A DNA stretch of 64,000 nucleotides from Caulobacter sp. CCUG 60055 (GCF_022750545.1 NZ_PUIC01000004.1:62001-126000), one strand, 5' to 3'. Shown: positions 9,210-18,469, counted from the stretch's first letter. The notes: a model not told the origin generated them from the letters alone. Numbers and translations are program-made.

Positions 9210-9565
9210 AACAGTCTCCCGCCGTCGGGCACGGCGCGATCGACGCCGACCAGCACCACGTGGCCGTCGGCGTCGGGGAAGCCCAGGCACAACACCTCGG
9301 ACATGAACGGCCCGATCTGGCGCGGCGGAAAATTGACCACCGCCGCCACCTTGCGCCCGACCAGTTCGTCCAGGCCGTAGTGGTGGGTGATCTGGGCCGA
9401 GGACCGGCGCACGCCGATCTCCGGTCCGAAATCGACCGTCAGCTTGTAGGCCGGCTTGCGCGCCTCGGGGAACGGCTCGGCCTTCAGCACCGTGCCGACG
9501 CGGACGTCGACCTTGAGAAAGTCGTCGAAAGCGATGGTCTCGCGCACGGTGGAGCCGTCGGCCAT
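9206..9565 (-). CDS. csaA: CsaA-like tRNA-binding domain protein
   Basis: A 119-residue single-domain protein of the tRNA-binding OB fold found in CsaA and at the C terminus of methionyl-tRNA synthetase. Characteristic segments are [40 protein letters not shown], and the C-terminal [20 protein letters not shown]. CsaA has been described as an export-related chaperone in Bacillus; the role in proteobacteria is unclear. It lies between xseB (8-base gap) and ispA (TTGA overlap), where E. coli has xseB directly beside ispA. Confidence 0.88.
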   Translation of the reverse strand: MADGSTVRETIAFDDFLKVDVRVGTVLKAEPFPEARKPAYKLTVDFGPEIGVRRSSAQITHHYGLDELVGRKVAAVVNFPPRQIGPFMSEVLCLGFPDADGHVVLVGVDRAVPDGGRLF

Positions 9566-9573
9566 ACGCGCGC

Positions 9574-9813
9574 TCAGGAGAATTCGGCCGGCTCGGCGCC
9601 GGGGCCGCCCGGGGACATGACGATCTTCTCGACGCGCAGGCGGGCGGCTTCGAGCTTCTTCTCGCAGTGGGCCTTGAGGGCCGCGCCGCGCTCATAGACC
9701 TCGATCGAGCGTTCCAGCGGCGCCTGGCCCGATTCGAGTTCGGCCACGATCTTCTCCAGCTCGGCCAGGGCCTGCTCGAAGGACAGGGCTGAAATGTCGG
9801 GCGCGTCGGTCAA
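9574..9813 (-). CDS. xseB: exodeoxyribonuclease VII small subunit
   Basis: XseB of 79 residues, the usual size. It binds the large subunit XseA to form the single-strand exonuclease. The family core is clear: [19 protein letters not shown], then [23 protein letters not shown] chose TTG 9813 because GGAG lies six bases upstream and the protein then has normal length; in-frame extension upstream is not family-like. It is the first gene of the leftward xseB-csaA-ispA-dxs run. The region 9814-10009 between it and the rightward VOC gene must carry both promoters; I saw no clear consensus there. Confidence 0.92.
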   Translation of the reverse strand: MTDAPDISALSFEQALAELEKIVAELESGQAPLERSIEVYERGAALKAHCEKKLEAARLRVEKIVMSPGGPGAEPAEFS

Positions 9814-10009
9814 GGTCGTCTCCGGAGGAATTCCGCGGCAACTTAGGCGAGGCGCGTCCCGATGGGCAACGCCGCAGCCCCGGATTATTTTCGGCGGGCG
9901 TCCGCGTGACGTCGCCGGCGAACGCCCGGGCGCGAACTTTCGCGGACCGGCCTTGCGCGACCGCCCCGCCCGCCCATCTGAGGAAGACCACGGCTTCGGG
10001 GACTTCGCC

Positions 10010-10387
10010 ATGTTCGACCACCTGTCCATCGGCGTGCGCGACCTGGCCGAGGCCCGGCGCTTCTACGACGCGCTGCTGGCCCCGCTGGGCCACGCCGCCT
10101 CGTCGGCCACCGACGCCGAACTGGCCTACGGCCCCGGCGGCATGAACGGGGCCTTCTTTCTCTATCCGGTCGAGGCCGGGCGGGTGGCGGGCCTTGGGAC
10201 CCACATCGCCTTCGCCGCCGACGGCCGCGACGCGGTCGACGCCGCCTATGCGGCGGCCCTGACCGCCGGCGCGCGCAGCGTCCGCGCGGCGGGCGCGCAC
10301 CCGGACATCGCCCCCGACTACTATGGCGCGGTGCTGTTCGATCCGGACGGCAACAAGCTGGAGATCGTCGCCGGAACCATGAACTAG
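10010..10387 (+). CDS. VOC (glyoxalase/bleomycin resistance) family protein
   Basis: A 125-residue single VOC domain beginning [20 protein letters not shown] and ending [12 protein letters not shown], the typical beta-alpha-beta-beta-beta repeat. The family includes glyoxalase I, dioxygenases and resistance proteins. Metal ligands expected in this subgroup are the early His of MFDHLS and the late Glu of KLEIV. The substrate cannot be told from sequence. It stands alone, divergent from xseB and convergent with the phosphatase gene. Confidence 0.88.
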   Translation: MFDHLSIGVRDLAEARRFYDALLAPLGHAASSATDAELAYGPGGMNGAFFLYPVEAGRVAGLGTHIAFAADGRDAVDAAYAAALTAGARSVRAAGAHPDIAPDYYGAVLFDPDGNKLEIVAGTMN

Positions 10388-10405
10388 GCGGCGCCGGGCG
10401 TCAGG

Positions 10406-11044
10406 CTAGACGCGCTCGAAGCTGCGCGCCGACCAGTACTTGAAGCCCTGGTCCTTCACGCAGCGCCAGCCCAGCTCCTTCAGTTCGATGCCGATCATGG
10501 TGTTGAAGAAGCCATGGGCGAGCACCAGCACGTCCTGGCCGTTCTCGGCCAGCCCGTCGAGAAGGCGGGCGGCCTCCTCGGCGCGGACCTGGGCCTCGGC
10601 GCGGCTTTCCTGGCCTTCGTTATGGTCGAAGAACCACCACCACAACCTGGCGATGACCCCCCAGGCGCGCGGCGAGAACTTGAACGCCGACGGCCACGAG
10701 GGCGGCGGCAGCGGGGCCTCGATGAACAGCGGGTCCTGGGAGAAGGCCCGGCCGCAGGCCACCGCCTGGGCGGTCTCGATCGAGCGCCGGCGGGTGGAGG
10801 CGACGATCACCCCCGCCGCCTCGGCCGTGGCCTGGAGATGGCGCGGAGGGATCTGGCCCTGCAGCAGTCCGCCTTCCTCGTAGAGCGCCCACCAGCGCCG
10901 ATAGCCCGCGGCGTCCAGCTTGATCCGGCGCGACAACGCCGGCTCGCCGTGCCGCGCCAGGGTGATGACGCCGCGACGTCCGCCGTCGACGGCGGCCCTG
11001 GTCCCGGCGGGTGGGTCCTGAATCTTCAACGCTTCGCTCGCCAT
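10406..11044 (-). CDS. histidine phosphatase family protein
   Basis: A phosphoglycerate mutase-like protein of 212 residues. The catalytic RHG motif is in TLARHGEP near the N terminus, the second basic region is STRRRSIETAQAV, and the second catalytic His is in VLVLAHGFFN. The insert SPRAWGVIARLWWWFFDH is hydrophobic and unusual, possibly a membrane-contacting segment. I chose ATG 11044 (MASEALK); an upstream start at 11113 would overlap the next gene. The substrate is unknown. Confidence 0.83.
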   Translation of the reverse strand: MASEALKIQDPPAGTRAAVDGGRRGVITLARHGEPALSRRIKLDAAGYRRWWALYEEGGLLQGQIPPRHLQATAEAAGVIVASTRRRSIETAQAVACGRAFSQDPLFIEAPLPPPSWPSAFKFSPRAWGVIARLWWWFFDHNEGQESRAEAQVRAEEAARLLDGLAENGQDVLVLAHGFFNTMIGIELKELGWRCVKDQGFKYWSARSFERV

Positions 11045-11087
11045 GCCATCCGGGCGCCGGTCGCCTTGCGGCGATATCCAAACTCCC

Positions 11088-12014
11088 TCACCCCTCCTGC
11101 AAGGCCCGCACATGCGCCGCCGCCGAACGGCCGAGCGCCTCTAGGTCGTAGCCGCCCTCGAGCGAGGACACAACCCGCCCTCGGCATCGCGCCTCGGCGA
11201 CGGTGACGATGGCGCGGGTCGCCCAGGCGAAATCCTCGGCCTCCAGGGCCTGCGCCGCCAAGGGATCGCGGGCGTGGGCGTCGAACCCCGCCGACACCAG
11301 GATCAGGTCGGGCGCGAAGGCGTCGACCCGGTCCATCAGCCCGTCGAAGCCGGCTCGCCACGACTCGCGCGGAGCGTGCGGCGGCACCACGGCGTTGACC
11401 ACGTTGCCGACGCCCCTTTCCGAAGGATCGCCGGTGCCCGGATAGAGCGGCCACTGATGGATCGAGGCGAAGAACAGGCTGGGGTCGTGTTCGAACGCCG
11501 CCTGGGTGCCGTTGCCGTGATGGACGTCGAAGTCGACCACGGCCACCCGCCGCAGGCCGGCGGCCTGGGCCGCGCGGGCCGCCACCGCGACGTTGGAGAA
11601 CAGGCAGAACCCCATGGCCTCGCCCGGCTCGGCGTGATGGCCTGGCGGACGCACGGCGCAGAACGCCCGCGTGAAGTCGCCGGCCGCCACGCCCTCCACC
11701 GCCGCCGTCACGGCGCCGGCGGCGCGCAGGGCGGCGACCAGGCTGCCGCTCGACATGGCGGTGTCGTCGTCGATCCGCGCGCGGCCGGAGGCGGCCTGCG
11801 CCGCGGCGGCGAAGACGCGGTCGACATGGGCCTGCGGATGCACGGCAAGCAGGCTCTCGGGCCTGGCGCGGGGAGCCTCGCGCCGCTCCAGGTCGAGCCC
11901 CGACGCGTCGTCCAGGGCGTCGAGCACGGCCGTCAGCCGCTCGGGCCGCTCCGGATGATCCTCGCCCGGCCGGTGGTCCAGCATGTCGGGGTGGGTGAAG
12001 AGAGCGATCGCCAT
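11088..12014 (-). CDS. histone deacetylase-family hydrolase (acetylpolyamine amidohydrolase type)
   Basis: A 308-residue zinc-dependent deacetylase-fold protein. Signature segments are all present: HPERPERL, RPPGHHAEPGEAMGFCLFSN with the paired catalytic histidines, the metal motif VDFDVHHGNGT, LVSAGFDAHARDPL, and the C-terminal SLEGGYDLEALG. Bacterial members remove acetyl groups from small molecules or proteins. Acetylpolyamines or acetoin-pathway substrates are possible, and the sequence does not decide. It precedes the phosphatase gene on the same strand. Confidence 0.92.
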   Translation of the reverse strand: MAIALFTHPDMLDHRPGEDHPERPERLTAVLDALDDASGLDLERREAPRARPESLLAVHPQAHVDRVFAAAAQAASGRARIDDDTAMSSGSLVAALRAAGAVTAAVEGVAAGDFTRAFCAVRPPGHHAEPGEAMGFCLFSNVAVAARAAQAAGLRRVAVVDFDVHHGNGTQAAFEHDPSLFFASIHQWPLYPGTGDPSERGVGNVVNAVVPPHAPRESWRAGFDGLMDRVDAFAPDLILVSAGFDAHARDPLAAQALEAEDFAWATRAIVTVAEARCRGRVVSSLEGGYDLEALGRSAAAHVRALQEG

Positions 12015-12060
12015 GGCGCCAGCCTATCGCGTCCGGCGGCCAAGACCATATAGTGGACCG

Positions 12061-12591
12061 ATGATTTCGATCCGCCGCGCCACGCCCGCCGACGCCGACG
12101 CCCTGCACCGCATCGGCCGCGAGACCTTCGCCGAGACCTTCGGCCGCCTTTACCCCCAGGACGACCTCGACGCCTTCCTCGACGAGGCCTATGCGATCGA
12201 CAAGTGCGCGGACGAACTGGCCGGGGCGGACGAGGCGGTCTGGCTGGCAGAGCGCGACGGCCAGGTCGTCGGCTACGCCCAGGCCGGGCGCTGCAAGCTG
12301 CCGCACGCCGAGGTCACGCCCGCTTGCGGCGAATTGAAGCGGCTCTATGTCCGGGCCGGCGAACAGGGCTCGGGCCTCGGCCGCCGCCTGCTCGCCGAGG
12401 CCCTGGCCTGGCTGGAGCGCCCCGGCCGCCGCCTGTGGATCGGGGTCTGGGCCGAGAACCACGGCGCCCAGCGCCTCTACGCCCGCCACGGCTTCGCCAA
12501 GGCCGGCGAGTACCAGTTCCCCGTCGGCCGCGTGCGCGACCGCGAGTTCATCCTGCTCCGGGAAGCGGAAGAGCCCGTCTCGGCCGCGTAA
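12061..12591 (+). CDS. GNAT family N-acetyltransferase
   Basis: A 176-residue GNAT protein beginning MISIRRATPADADALH. The acetyl-CoA loop is in LYVRAGEQGSGLGRRLL, followed by LWIGVWAENHGAQRLYARHGF, the usual motifs A and B. The start at 12061 fits the family N terminus; an in-frame upstream start would overlap the divergent hydrolase gene. The acceptor is unknown. The 198 bases after it, to the VWA gene, hold no recognisable gene. Confidence 0.9.
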   Translation: MISIRRATPADADALHRIGRETFAETFGRLYPQDDLDAFLDEAYAIDKCADELAGADEAVWLAERDGQVVGYAQAGRCKLPHAEVTPACGELKRLYVRAGEQGSGLGRRLLAEALAWLERPGRRLWIGVWAENHGAQRLYARHGFAKAGEYQFPVGRVRDREFILLREAEEPVSAA

Positions 12592-12789
12592 TCCTCCGAA
12601 ACGCTGCGCGGGAACCTTACGGACGGGCCGGCGCGCCGATCTCAAGCCGACACGCTCGGCGCGACATCGTCACGCGGCGGCGGAATCGGCGCGGGCGCTA
12701 AAATCGTTGGACTAAATTCCGCCCACCGCCCAATCTCACGGCAAACAGTCGTTCGATTTCACGAACCGCGTCCGCTCTAGAGAACCACG

Positions 12790-13968
12790 ATGTTCATGCG
12801 CTTCTTCTCCGAGCTGCGTCAGGCCCGCGTGCCGGTGACGCTCAAGGAGTACCTGATGCTGATGGAGGCGCTGGACCGTGACGTCATCGACCGGTCGGTG
12901 GACGATTTCTACTATCTGTCGCGCGCGTCGCTGGTGAAGGACGAGAAGAACCTCGACAAGTTCGACCGGGTGTTCGGCCATGTGTTCAAGGGCCTGGAGC
13001 GGGTCGACGACGGCCTGACCGCCGAGATCCCGGCCGAATGGCTGAAGGCCCTGACCGAGAAGTTCCTCACCGACGAGGAGAAGGCGCAGATCGAGGCCCT
13101 CGGCGGCTTCGAGAAGCTGATGGAGACCCTGCAGGAGCGCCTGAAGGAGCAGAAGGAGCGCCACGAGGGCGGCTCCAAGTGGATCGGCACCGGCGGCACC
13201 TCTCCGTTCGGGGCCAACGGCTACAATCCCGAGGGCGTGCGCATCGGCCAGGACAAGGGCCGCCACGGCCGCGCCGTGAAGGTGTGGGACAAGCGCGAGT
13301 ACAAGAACCTCGACGACTCGGTCGAGCTGGGCACGCGCAACATCAAGGTGGCGCTGCGCCGCCTGCGCAGGTTCGCCCGCCAGGGCCAGCCCGAGGAGCT
13401 GGACGTCGACGGCTCGATCAAGGAGACCGCCAACAAGGGCTATCTCGACCTGGTCCTGCGGCCGGAGCGGCGCAATACGATCAAGGTGCTGCTGTTCTTC
13501 GACATCGGCGGCTCGATGGACAGCCACATCAAGCTCTGCGAGGAGCTGTTCAGCGCGGCCAAGACCGAATTCAAGAACATGGAGTTCTTCTACTTCCACA
13601 ACTGCCTCTATGAGGGGGTGTGGAAGGACAACCGCCGCCGGCACGCCGAGAAGATCAACACGTGGGATGTGCTTCACAAATTTCCCCACGACTATAAGGT
13701 GATCTTCGTCGGTGACGCGACCATGAGCCCGTATGAGATCACCTATCCGGGCGGCTCGGTCGAGCACTGGAACGAAGAGGCCGGCGCGGTGTGGATCGAC
13801 CGCGTGACGCAGATCTACGACAGCGTGGTCTGGTTGAACCCGACGCCTGAGCGGCACTGGGATTATACCCAGTCGATCGGCGTGATGAGACAGTTGATGA
13901 ACGACCGGATGTACCCCTTGACCCTTGAAGGCCTCGACAAGGCCATGCGCGAGCTCGTGCGCGGATGA
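12790..13968 (+). CDS. VWA domain protein of the CoxE type
   Basis: A 392-residue protein with an N-terminal helical region (to about 230) and a C-terminal von Willebrand A domain. The metal-ion-dependent adhesion motif is FFDIGGSMDSH (about residue 237), and the domain continues through KVIFVGDATMSPYEI. CoxE-like proteins usually work with a MoxR-family AAA ATPase in metal-centre or complex maturation; no such ATPase gene is adjacent here. Its stop overlaps the start of a TetR regulator (ATGA), so the two are co-transcribed. Confidence 0.88.
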   Translation: MFMRFFSELRQARVPVTLKEYLMLMEALDRDVIDRSVDDFYYLSRASLVKDEKNLDKFDRVFGHVFKGLERVDDGLTAEIPAEWLKALTEKFLTDEEKAQIEALGGFEKLMETLQERLKEQKERHEGGSKWIGTGGTSPFGANGYNPEGVRIGQDKGRHGRAVKVWDKREYKNLDDSVELGTRNIKVALRRLRRFARQGQPEELDVDGSIKETANKGYLDLVLRPERRNTIKVLLFFDIGGSMDSHIKLCEELFSAAKTEFKNMEFFYFHNCLYEGVWKDNRRRHAEKINTWDVLHKFPHDYKVIFVGDATMSPYEITYPGGSVEHWNEEAGAVWIDRVTQIYDSVVWLNPTPERHWDYTQSIGVMRQLMNDRMYPLTLEGLDKAMRELVRG

Positions 13969-14672
13969 CCGGACAACAACGCGCGCGCGGCCTGAGCGGC
14001 GCGGTCGCCCCCGACAACGACCTGGAGACGGCGCCCGAGGCGCTGACGCCCGAACAGGAAGCCGCGACCAAGAACCAGGTGTTCCTGGCCGCCGAGCGGC
14101 TGTTCGCAGTGCACGGGTTCCAGAAGGTCTCGGTGCGCGACATCACCGCCGAGGCCAATGTCAACCTAGCCTCGGTGAACTACCATTTCGGCTCCAAGGA
14201 CGCGCTGCTGTTCGACATCTTCCGCCGGCGGACCGCCGAGCTGAACCGGATGCGCGCGCGCCTGCTGCACGAGGCCAACGACGCCCACGGCGGGCGACCG
14301 CCCGTGCGCGCCATCCTGGAGGCCCTGATCGGCCCGCCCGTGCGCTGGCTCGACCCCAACGGCGACCGGCTGATCTCGGTGCAGTTCCTGATCCGCGCCC
14401 GCAGCGAGGGCACCGAGGCGATGCGCGACGTGCTGCGGACCGACGTCTCGCACCTGCGCCGCTTCGCCGACGCCCTGAGGGCGGCCCGGCCGGACCTGCC
14501 CGAGGTCGAGGTCTACTGGCGGCTGCACTTCGTGCTGGGCATGGTGCACAACAACCGCTTCGCCGAGTTCGACCGCCTGAACACCCTGTCGGAGGGGCTG
14601 ACCCGCGAGGACGAGATCGAGCCGCTGATCCGGCGGATGGTCGATTTCGCCGAGGCCGGCTTCAGCCGCTAA
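13965..14672 (+). CDS. TetR/AcrR family transcriptional regulator
   Basis: A 235-residue regulator. The N-terminal extension (1-40) is disordered. The TetR helix-turn-helix follows at about 45-90 (FAVHGFQKVSVRDITAEA then VNYHFGSKDALL). The remaining helical ligand domain is of the type with a TetR C-terminal dimerisation segment (VEVYWRLHFVLGMVHNN). It is translationally coupled to the VWA gene, and the arrangement suggests autoregulation of that pair. The ligand is unknown. Confidence 0.9.
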   Translation: MTGQQRARGLSGAVAPDNDLETAPEALTPEQEAATKNQVFLAAERLFAVHGFQKVSVRDITAEANVNLASVNYHFGSKDALLFDIFRRRTAELNRMRARLLHEANDAHGGRPPVRAILEALIGPPVRWLDPNGDRLISVQFLIRARSEGTEAMRDVLRTDVSHLRRFADALRAARPDLPEVEVYWRLHFVLGMVHNNRFAEFDRLNTLSEGLTREDEIEPLIRRMVDFAEAGFSR

Positions 14673-14880
14673 GGCCGCATCCGGCCATGACCGCGCCGTC
14701 ATCCCAGACCCCTCGCAGGGGCCCGGGTGGCGGCGGTCTCCCCTCCCCGATCACGCAGGGTTGAGGCGATCCCGCGGCCCGCCGGCCGCAAGATGGAACC
14801 GGCGAAGGCCCAACGGGGTTGCTGGATGCGCCCCGGAACGCGCCGAAGCTTAGCGTGCGGCCAGACAGGGAGGTCCGCGC

Positions 14881-15057
14881 ATGACCACCGGTTTCCAGCA
14901 GCAGCAAGCCCCGGACTACGGCGTGCGCAAGACCTGCCCGCTGCCGCATCAGGTCGGCCGCAAGGCCGACGTCTCCGACGCCGAACCCGCCATCGACCCC
15001 GACCGGCCGGCCGAGGCCCGGTCGTTCCAGGTCGAGCGGCCGCCCAAGGAAGGCTGA
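14881..15057 (+). CDS. small hypothetical protein, 58 residues
   Basis: An ATG ORF of 59 codons preceded by a strong Shine-Dalgarno sequence (AGGGAGG, seven bases before the ATG). The product starts MTTGFQQQQAPDYGVRK and is hydrophilic and Pro/Asp-rich, with a single Cys (CPLPHQ) and no membrane segment or known domain. Its third-position GC use matches neighbours. The ribosome site and coding pattern make it a likely real gene. The function is unknown. Confidence 0.6.
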   Translation: MTTGFQQQQAPDYGVRKTCPLPHQVGRKADVSDAEPAIDPDRPAEARSFQVERPPKEG

Positions 15058-15103
15058 CTTCGGCCGCGGCGGGGAAACCGCCGGCCGAGGGCCTTCGCAG
15101 GGG

Positions 15104-16600
15104 GTGACACGACGCGCCGAGGGGCGCATATCCACGGCCGTGCCGTCGTCCGCCGACATCGTCGAGTCCGAGGCCGCCGAGACCGCGACGGCCGAGGCGC
15201 CGCCGTCGGCCTGGGCCTCGCGCCTCACCTCCATCGCCGTGGCCAGCGCCCTGTTCATGGAGTTCGTCGACTCCACGGCCCTGTCCACCGCCCTGCCCAC
15301 CCTGGCGCGGGCGTTCGGCACGGACCCCATCCACCTGAAGCTGGCCCTGACCTCGTACATCGTCGCCCTGGCGGTGTTCGCCCCGGCCAGCGGCTGGATC
15401 GCCGACCGGTTCGGGGCCAAGCGCGTGTTCATGATCGCCATGACCATCTTCATGGCCGGGTCGATCCTGTGCGGCTTCGCCCACTCGCTGGGCGAGCTGG
15501 TCGCCTATCGCGTCATCCAGGGCATGGGCGGGGCGATGATGACGCCGGTCGGCCGCCTGATCATCGTCGGATCGGCCCCGCGCGAGCGGCTGGTGGCGGC
15601 GATGAGCTGGTTCACCATGCCCGCCCTGGTCGGCCCCCTGGTCGGCCCGCCCATCGCCGGGCTGATCCTCAGCGTCGCCGACTGGCCGTGGATCTTCTTC
15701 GTCAACGCGCCGGTCTGCCTGCTCGGCATGGCGGCGGTGGCCGCCCTGGTGCCCAAGCTGCGCCAGCCGCATCCCGGCCGGTTCGATTTCGCCGGCTTCG
15801 TCATGAGCGCCGTGGCCATTTCGGCCCTGGTCGGGGCGACCGAGACCATCGGTCTGAAGATCGTGCCGCCGGCCGTGCAGGTCGCCGCCGCGCTCCTGGC
15901 CGTCGGCGTCGGCGCGCTCTACGTCCGCCACGCCCTGCGCATCGAGCGCCCGGTGCTCGACCTTCGGCTGCTGCGCTACGCCACCTTCCGCGCCAGCCTG
16001 ACCGGCGGAACCTTCGTGCGGCTGGGCATCGGGGCCGGACCGTTCTTGATGCCGCTGCTGCTTCAGGTCGGCCTGGGCTGGAGCCCGTTCCGCGCCGGCA
16101 TGATCACCATCGGCCAGGGCCTCGGCGCGATGAGCGCCAAGTTCTTCGCCCCCGGCCTGCTGCGCCGCTTCGGTTTCCGCACCATCCTGACCGCCACGGT
16201 GATCGGCGCGGCGGTGATGACCGCCATTCCCGGCTTCTTCCGCGACTGGACGCCGGTATGGCTGATCATGGCGCTGCTGGTGGTCGCCGGCTTCATCCGC
16301 TCCAACCAGTTCACCGCCGCCAACACCGTCGCCTACGCCGACGTGCCGCAGGACAAGGTCAGCGCCGCCTCGACCCTGGCCACCGTCGCCCAACAGGTCG
16401 GCCTCAGCCTGGGCATCAGCTTCGGCGGCCTGATGCTGCACCTGGCCAAGGGGTCGGAGCCGGAGCGCCTGCTGACGCCCGACCGCTTCACCGCGCCGTT
16501 CATCGCCGTCGGGGTCGTCACCCTGCTGGCCCTGCCGGTCTATCTGCGCCTGCCGCGCAGCGCCGGCTCGGGCATCGGCGGCCGAAGCGCCTCGGCCTGA
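15104..16600 (+). CDS. MFS transporter, DHA2 drug:H+ antiporter type
   Basis: A 498-residue major facilitator protein with about 14 hydrophobic segments, the DHA2 (EmrB-like) plan. Conserved pieces include the helix-1 motif FMEFVDSTALSTALPTLARAFG, the helix 2-3 loop GWIADRFGAKRVF, and the antiporter-type VIQGMGGAMMTPVGR and GPLVGPPIAG. A multidrug or metabolite efflux role is likely; the substrate is unknown. The start is uncertain: GTG 15104 is used, and a GTG at 15140 is an alternative. The regulator gene downstream is convergent. Confidence 0.88.
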   Translation: MTRRAEGRISTAVPSSADIVESEAAETATAEAPPSAWASRLTSIAVASALFMEFVDSTALSTALPTLARAFGTDPIHLKLALTSYIVALAVFAPASGWIADRFGAKRVFMIAMTIFMAGSILCGFAHSLGELVAYRVIQGMGGAMMTPVGRLIIVGSAPRERLVAAMSWFTMPALVGPLVGPPIAGLILSVADWPWIFFVNAPVCLLGMAAVAALVPKLRQPHPGRFDFAGFVMSAVAISALVGATETIGLKIVPPAVQVAAALLAVGVGALYVRHALRIERPVLDLRLLRYATFRASLTGGTFVRLGIGAGPFLMPLLLQVGLGWSPFRAGMITIGQGLGAMSAKFFAPGLLRRFGFRTILTATVIGAAVMTAIPGFFRDWTPVWLIMALLVVAGFIRSNQFTAANTVAYADVPQDKVSAASTLATVAQQVGLSLGISFGGLMLHLAKGSEPERLLTPDRFTAPFIAVGVVTLLALPVYLRLPRSAGSGIGGRSASA

Positions 16601-16616
16601 GCCGGGCCGGGCCGCC

Positions 16617-17312
16617 TCACCAGCCCTCGGCCTGACGCCGGGCCTCGTTGAGGGCGACGAAATCCTGAAGCTCGCGCCCGCGCTCGAACGGGAAGACCGG
16701 CCCCTGCTCCAGGATCGACATCCGGTCGATGCGGAAGGTGCGGAAATCCGCGCGCGCCTCGCACCAGGCGGCCACGGTCCACACCCCGCCCCAGAAATGC
16801 ATGCCCAGGGGGCGGGCGGTGCGCCGCCCCTCCGCGCCGTCGGCGCGGCGGTAATCGAAACTCAGGCGCCGGCGCTCGCGCACGGCCTCGCGCACCCGGT
16901 CCAGCGCCGCCTTGACCTCGGGCGCGAGCTTGTGGTCGGGGGCGAACACCCGCACCGCCTCGGCCCGGCCCTTGAGCCCGCGCGGCAGCACGGCGTCGAT
17001 CTTGAACAGGGCCTCCTCGGCCGAGCGGGCCAGTTCGGCGCCGCCCCAGGCCTGGGCCAGGCGGGCCCCGACGACCAGGGCCTCGATCTCGCCCAGGCTG
17101 AACATCAGCGGCGGCACCTGATAGCCGTCGCGCAGCACGTAGCCGACGCCGGCCGCCCCCTCGATCGGCACGCCCGAGGCCTGCAGGTCGACGATGTCGC
17201 GATAGACGGTGCGGATCGACACCTCCAGCCCCTCGGCCAGGGCGGCGGCCGTGACCAGACGACCGCCGCGCAGGCGCTGGATGATCTCGAACAGCCGATC
17301 GGCGCGACGCAT
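16617..17312 (-). CDS. HTH and WYL domain transcriptional regulator (YafY type)
   Basis: A 231-residue regulator with an N-terminal DeoR-like winged helix (residues 1-60, MRRADRLFEIIQRLRGGRLVT and VSIRTVYRDI) and a C-terminal WYL sensor domain (about 135-215, RRLSFDYRRADG and WTVAAWCEARADFRTFRIDRM). WYL domains bind ligands or nucleic acid. The strand and spacing do not tie it to a clear target; the nearest gene it could control is leucine dehydrogenase. Confidence 0.92.
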   Translation of the reverse strand: MRRADRLFEIIQRLRGGRLVTAAALAEGLEVSIRTVYRDIVDLQASGVPIEGAAGVGYVLRDGYQVPPLMFSLGEIEALVVGARLAQAWGGAELARSAEEALFKIDAVLPRGLKGRAEAVRVFAPDHKLAPEVKAALDRVREAVRERRRLSFDYRRADGAEGRRTARPLGMHFWGGVWTVAAWCEARADFRTFRIDRMSILEQGPVFPFERGRELQDFVALNEARRQAEGW

Positions 17313-17407
17313 CGCAAGGAACCTCCGCCACGGTCGAAGGCCCGTTCCTTCATCGTCGGCAGGAGCGGTCTAAACTAGTCCTGCCGACAGCATGCTGTCA
17401 GTAGCGA

Positions 17408-18469
17408 TCAGCCTTGGGCGGCGGCGATGCGGGCCTTGGCGATCTCGGTGGCCACCTCGTGGGTGGGACGCTTCTCGACGGCGGCGTGTTCGAGCACCTC
17501 GTCCAGCGTCTGGGCCAGGCGGTCCAGCTTGGCCTCGACCCACTTGGGATCGAACGCCTCGCCGGCTTCGAGCGCGCGGATCTCGCCGGCGACATTGATG
17601 ATGCCGCCGCCATTGATCACGTAGTCGGGCGCATAGAGCACGCCCTTCTCGAACAGCACCCGATCGACCTCGGCCGAGGCGAGCTGGTTGTTGGCCCCGC
17701 CGGCGACGACCTTGGCCTTGAGGCGCGGCAGGGTGTCCTCGTTGATGGCGCCGCCGAGGGCGCAGGGGGCGAACACGTCGCAGTCGACGTCGAAGATGGC
17801 GCCGGGGGCGACGATCTGGGCGCCGGTCCTGGCGGCGACCGCCTCCAGGGCCTGTTCGTTGACGTCGGTGATCACCAGCTTGGCGCCGGCGGCGTGCAAC
17901 TTCTCGGCCAGATAGGCGCCGACATGGCCGACCCCCTGGATGGCGACGACCACGCCGTCGAGTTCGCGGCCGTAGCGGCGGCGCACGCACAGGCGCACGC
18001 CCCGGAACACGCCCTCGGCGGTGACCGGGCTGGGATCGCCCGAGGCCGCCGCGTGGCCTTCCAGGCCGGCGACGAAGCGGGTCTGCGTGCGGGCGCTGGC
18101 CAGGTCGGCCGGCGAGACGCCGACGTCCTCGGCGGTCCAGTAGCGGCCGCCCAGGGTCTCGACGGCGCGGCCGAAGGCCTCGAACAGGGCCGGCGACTTC
18201 TGGCTGCGGCTGTCGCCGATGATCACCGACTTGCCGCCGCCGAGGTCGAGGTCGGCCATGGCGTTCTTGTAGGACATCGCCCGCGACAGCTTCAGCGCGT
18301 CGTCCAGCGCCGCCTCGGCCGAGCCGTAGGGCCACATGCGGCAGCCGCCGGCGGCGGGGCCGCGGGCGGTGGAATGGACGGCGATAATCGATTTCAGGCC
18401 GGTCTTTTCATCGAAGAACGCATGCACGCCCTCGTGAGCCTCGAAAGCGGGAGAATCGAACAGGGTCAT
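17408..18469 (-). CDS. leucine dehydrogenase-type amino-acid dehydrogenase
   Basis: Glu/Leu/Phe/Val dehydrogenase family, 353 residues. It catalyses NAD-dependent oxidative deamination of a branched or aromatic amino acid. Family motifs are TARGPAAGGCRMWPY, the catalytic-lysine segment SRAMSYKNAMADLDLGGGKSVI, and the Rossmann motif VAIQGVGHVGAYLAEKL. The size fits leucine rather than glutamate dehydrogenases. It stands alone between the WYL regulator and the lipase-like gene; the exact substrate needs assay. Confidence 0.93.
   Translation of the reverse strand: MTLFDSPAFEAHEGVHAFFDEKTGLKSIIAVHSTARGPAAGGCRMWPYGSAEAALDDALKLSRAMSYKNAMADLDLGGGKSVIIGDSRSQKSPALFEAFGRAVETLGGRYWTAEDVGVSPADLASARTQTRFVAGLEGHAAASGDPSPVTAEGVFRGVRLCVRRRYGRELDGVVVAIQGVGHVGAYLAEKLHAAGAKLVITDVNEQALEAVAARTGAQIVAPGAIFDVDCDVFAPCALGGAINEDTLPRLKAKVVAGGANNQLASAEVDRVLFEKGVLYAPDYVINGGGIINVAGEIRALEAGEAFDPKWVEAKLDRLAQTLDEVLEHAAVEKRPTHEVATEIAKARIAAAQG

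Noticed and set aside
12592-12789. GCTAAAATC as a Caulobacter-type -10 box before the VWA gene
   Set aside because: No matching -35 element lies at the right distance, so it is not listed as a promoter.
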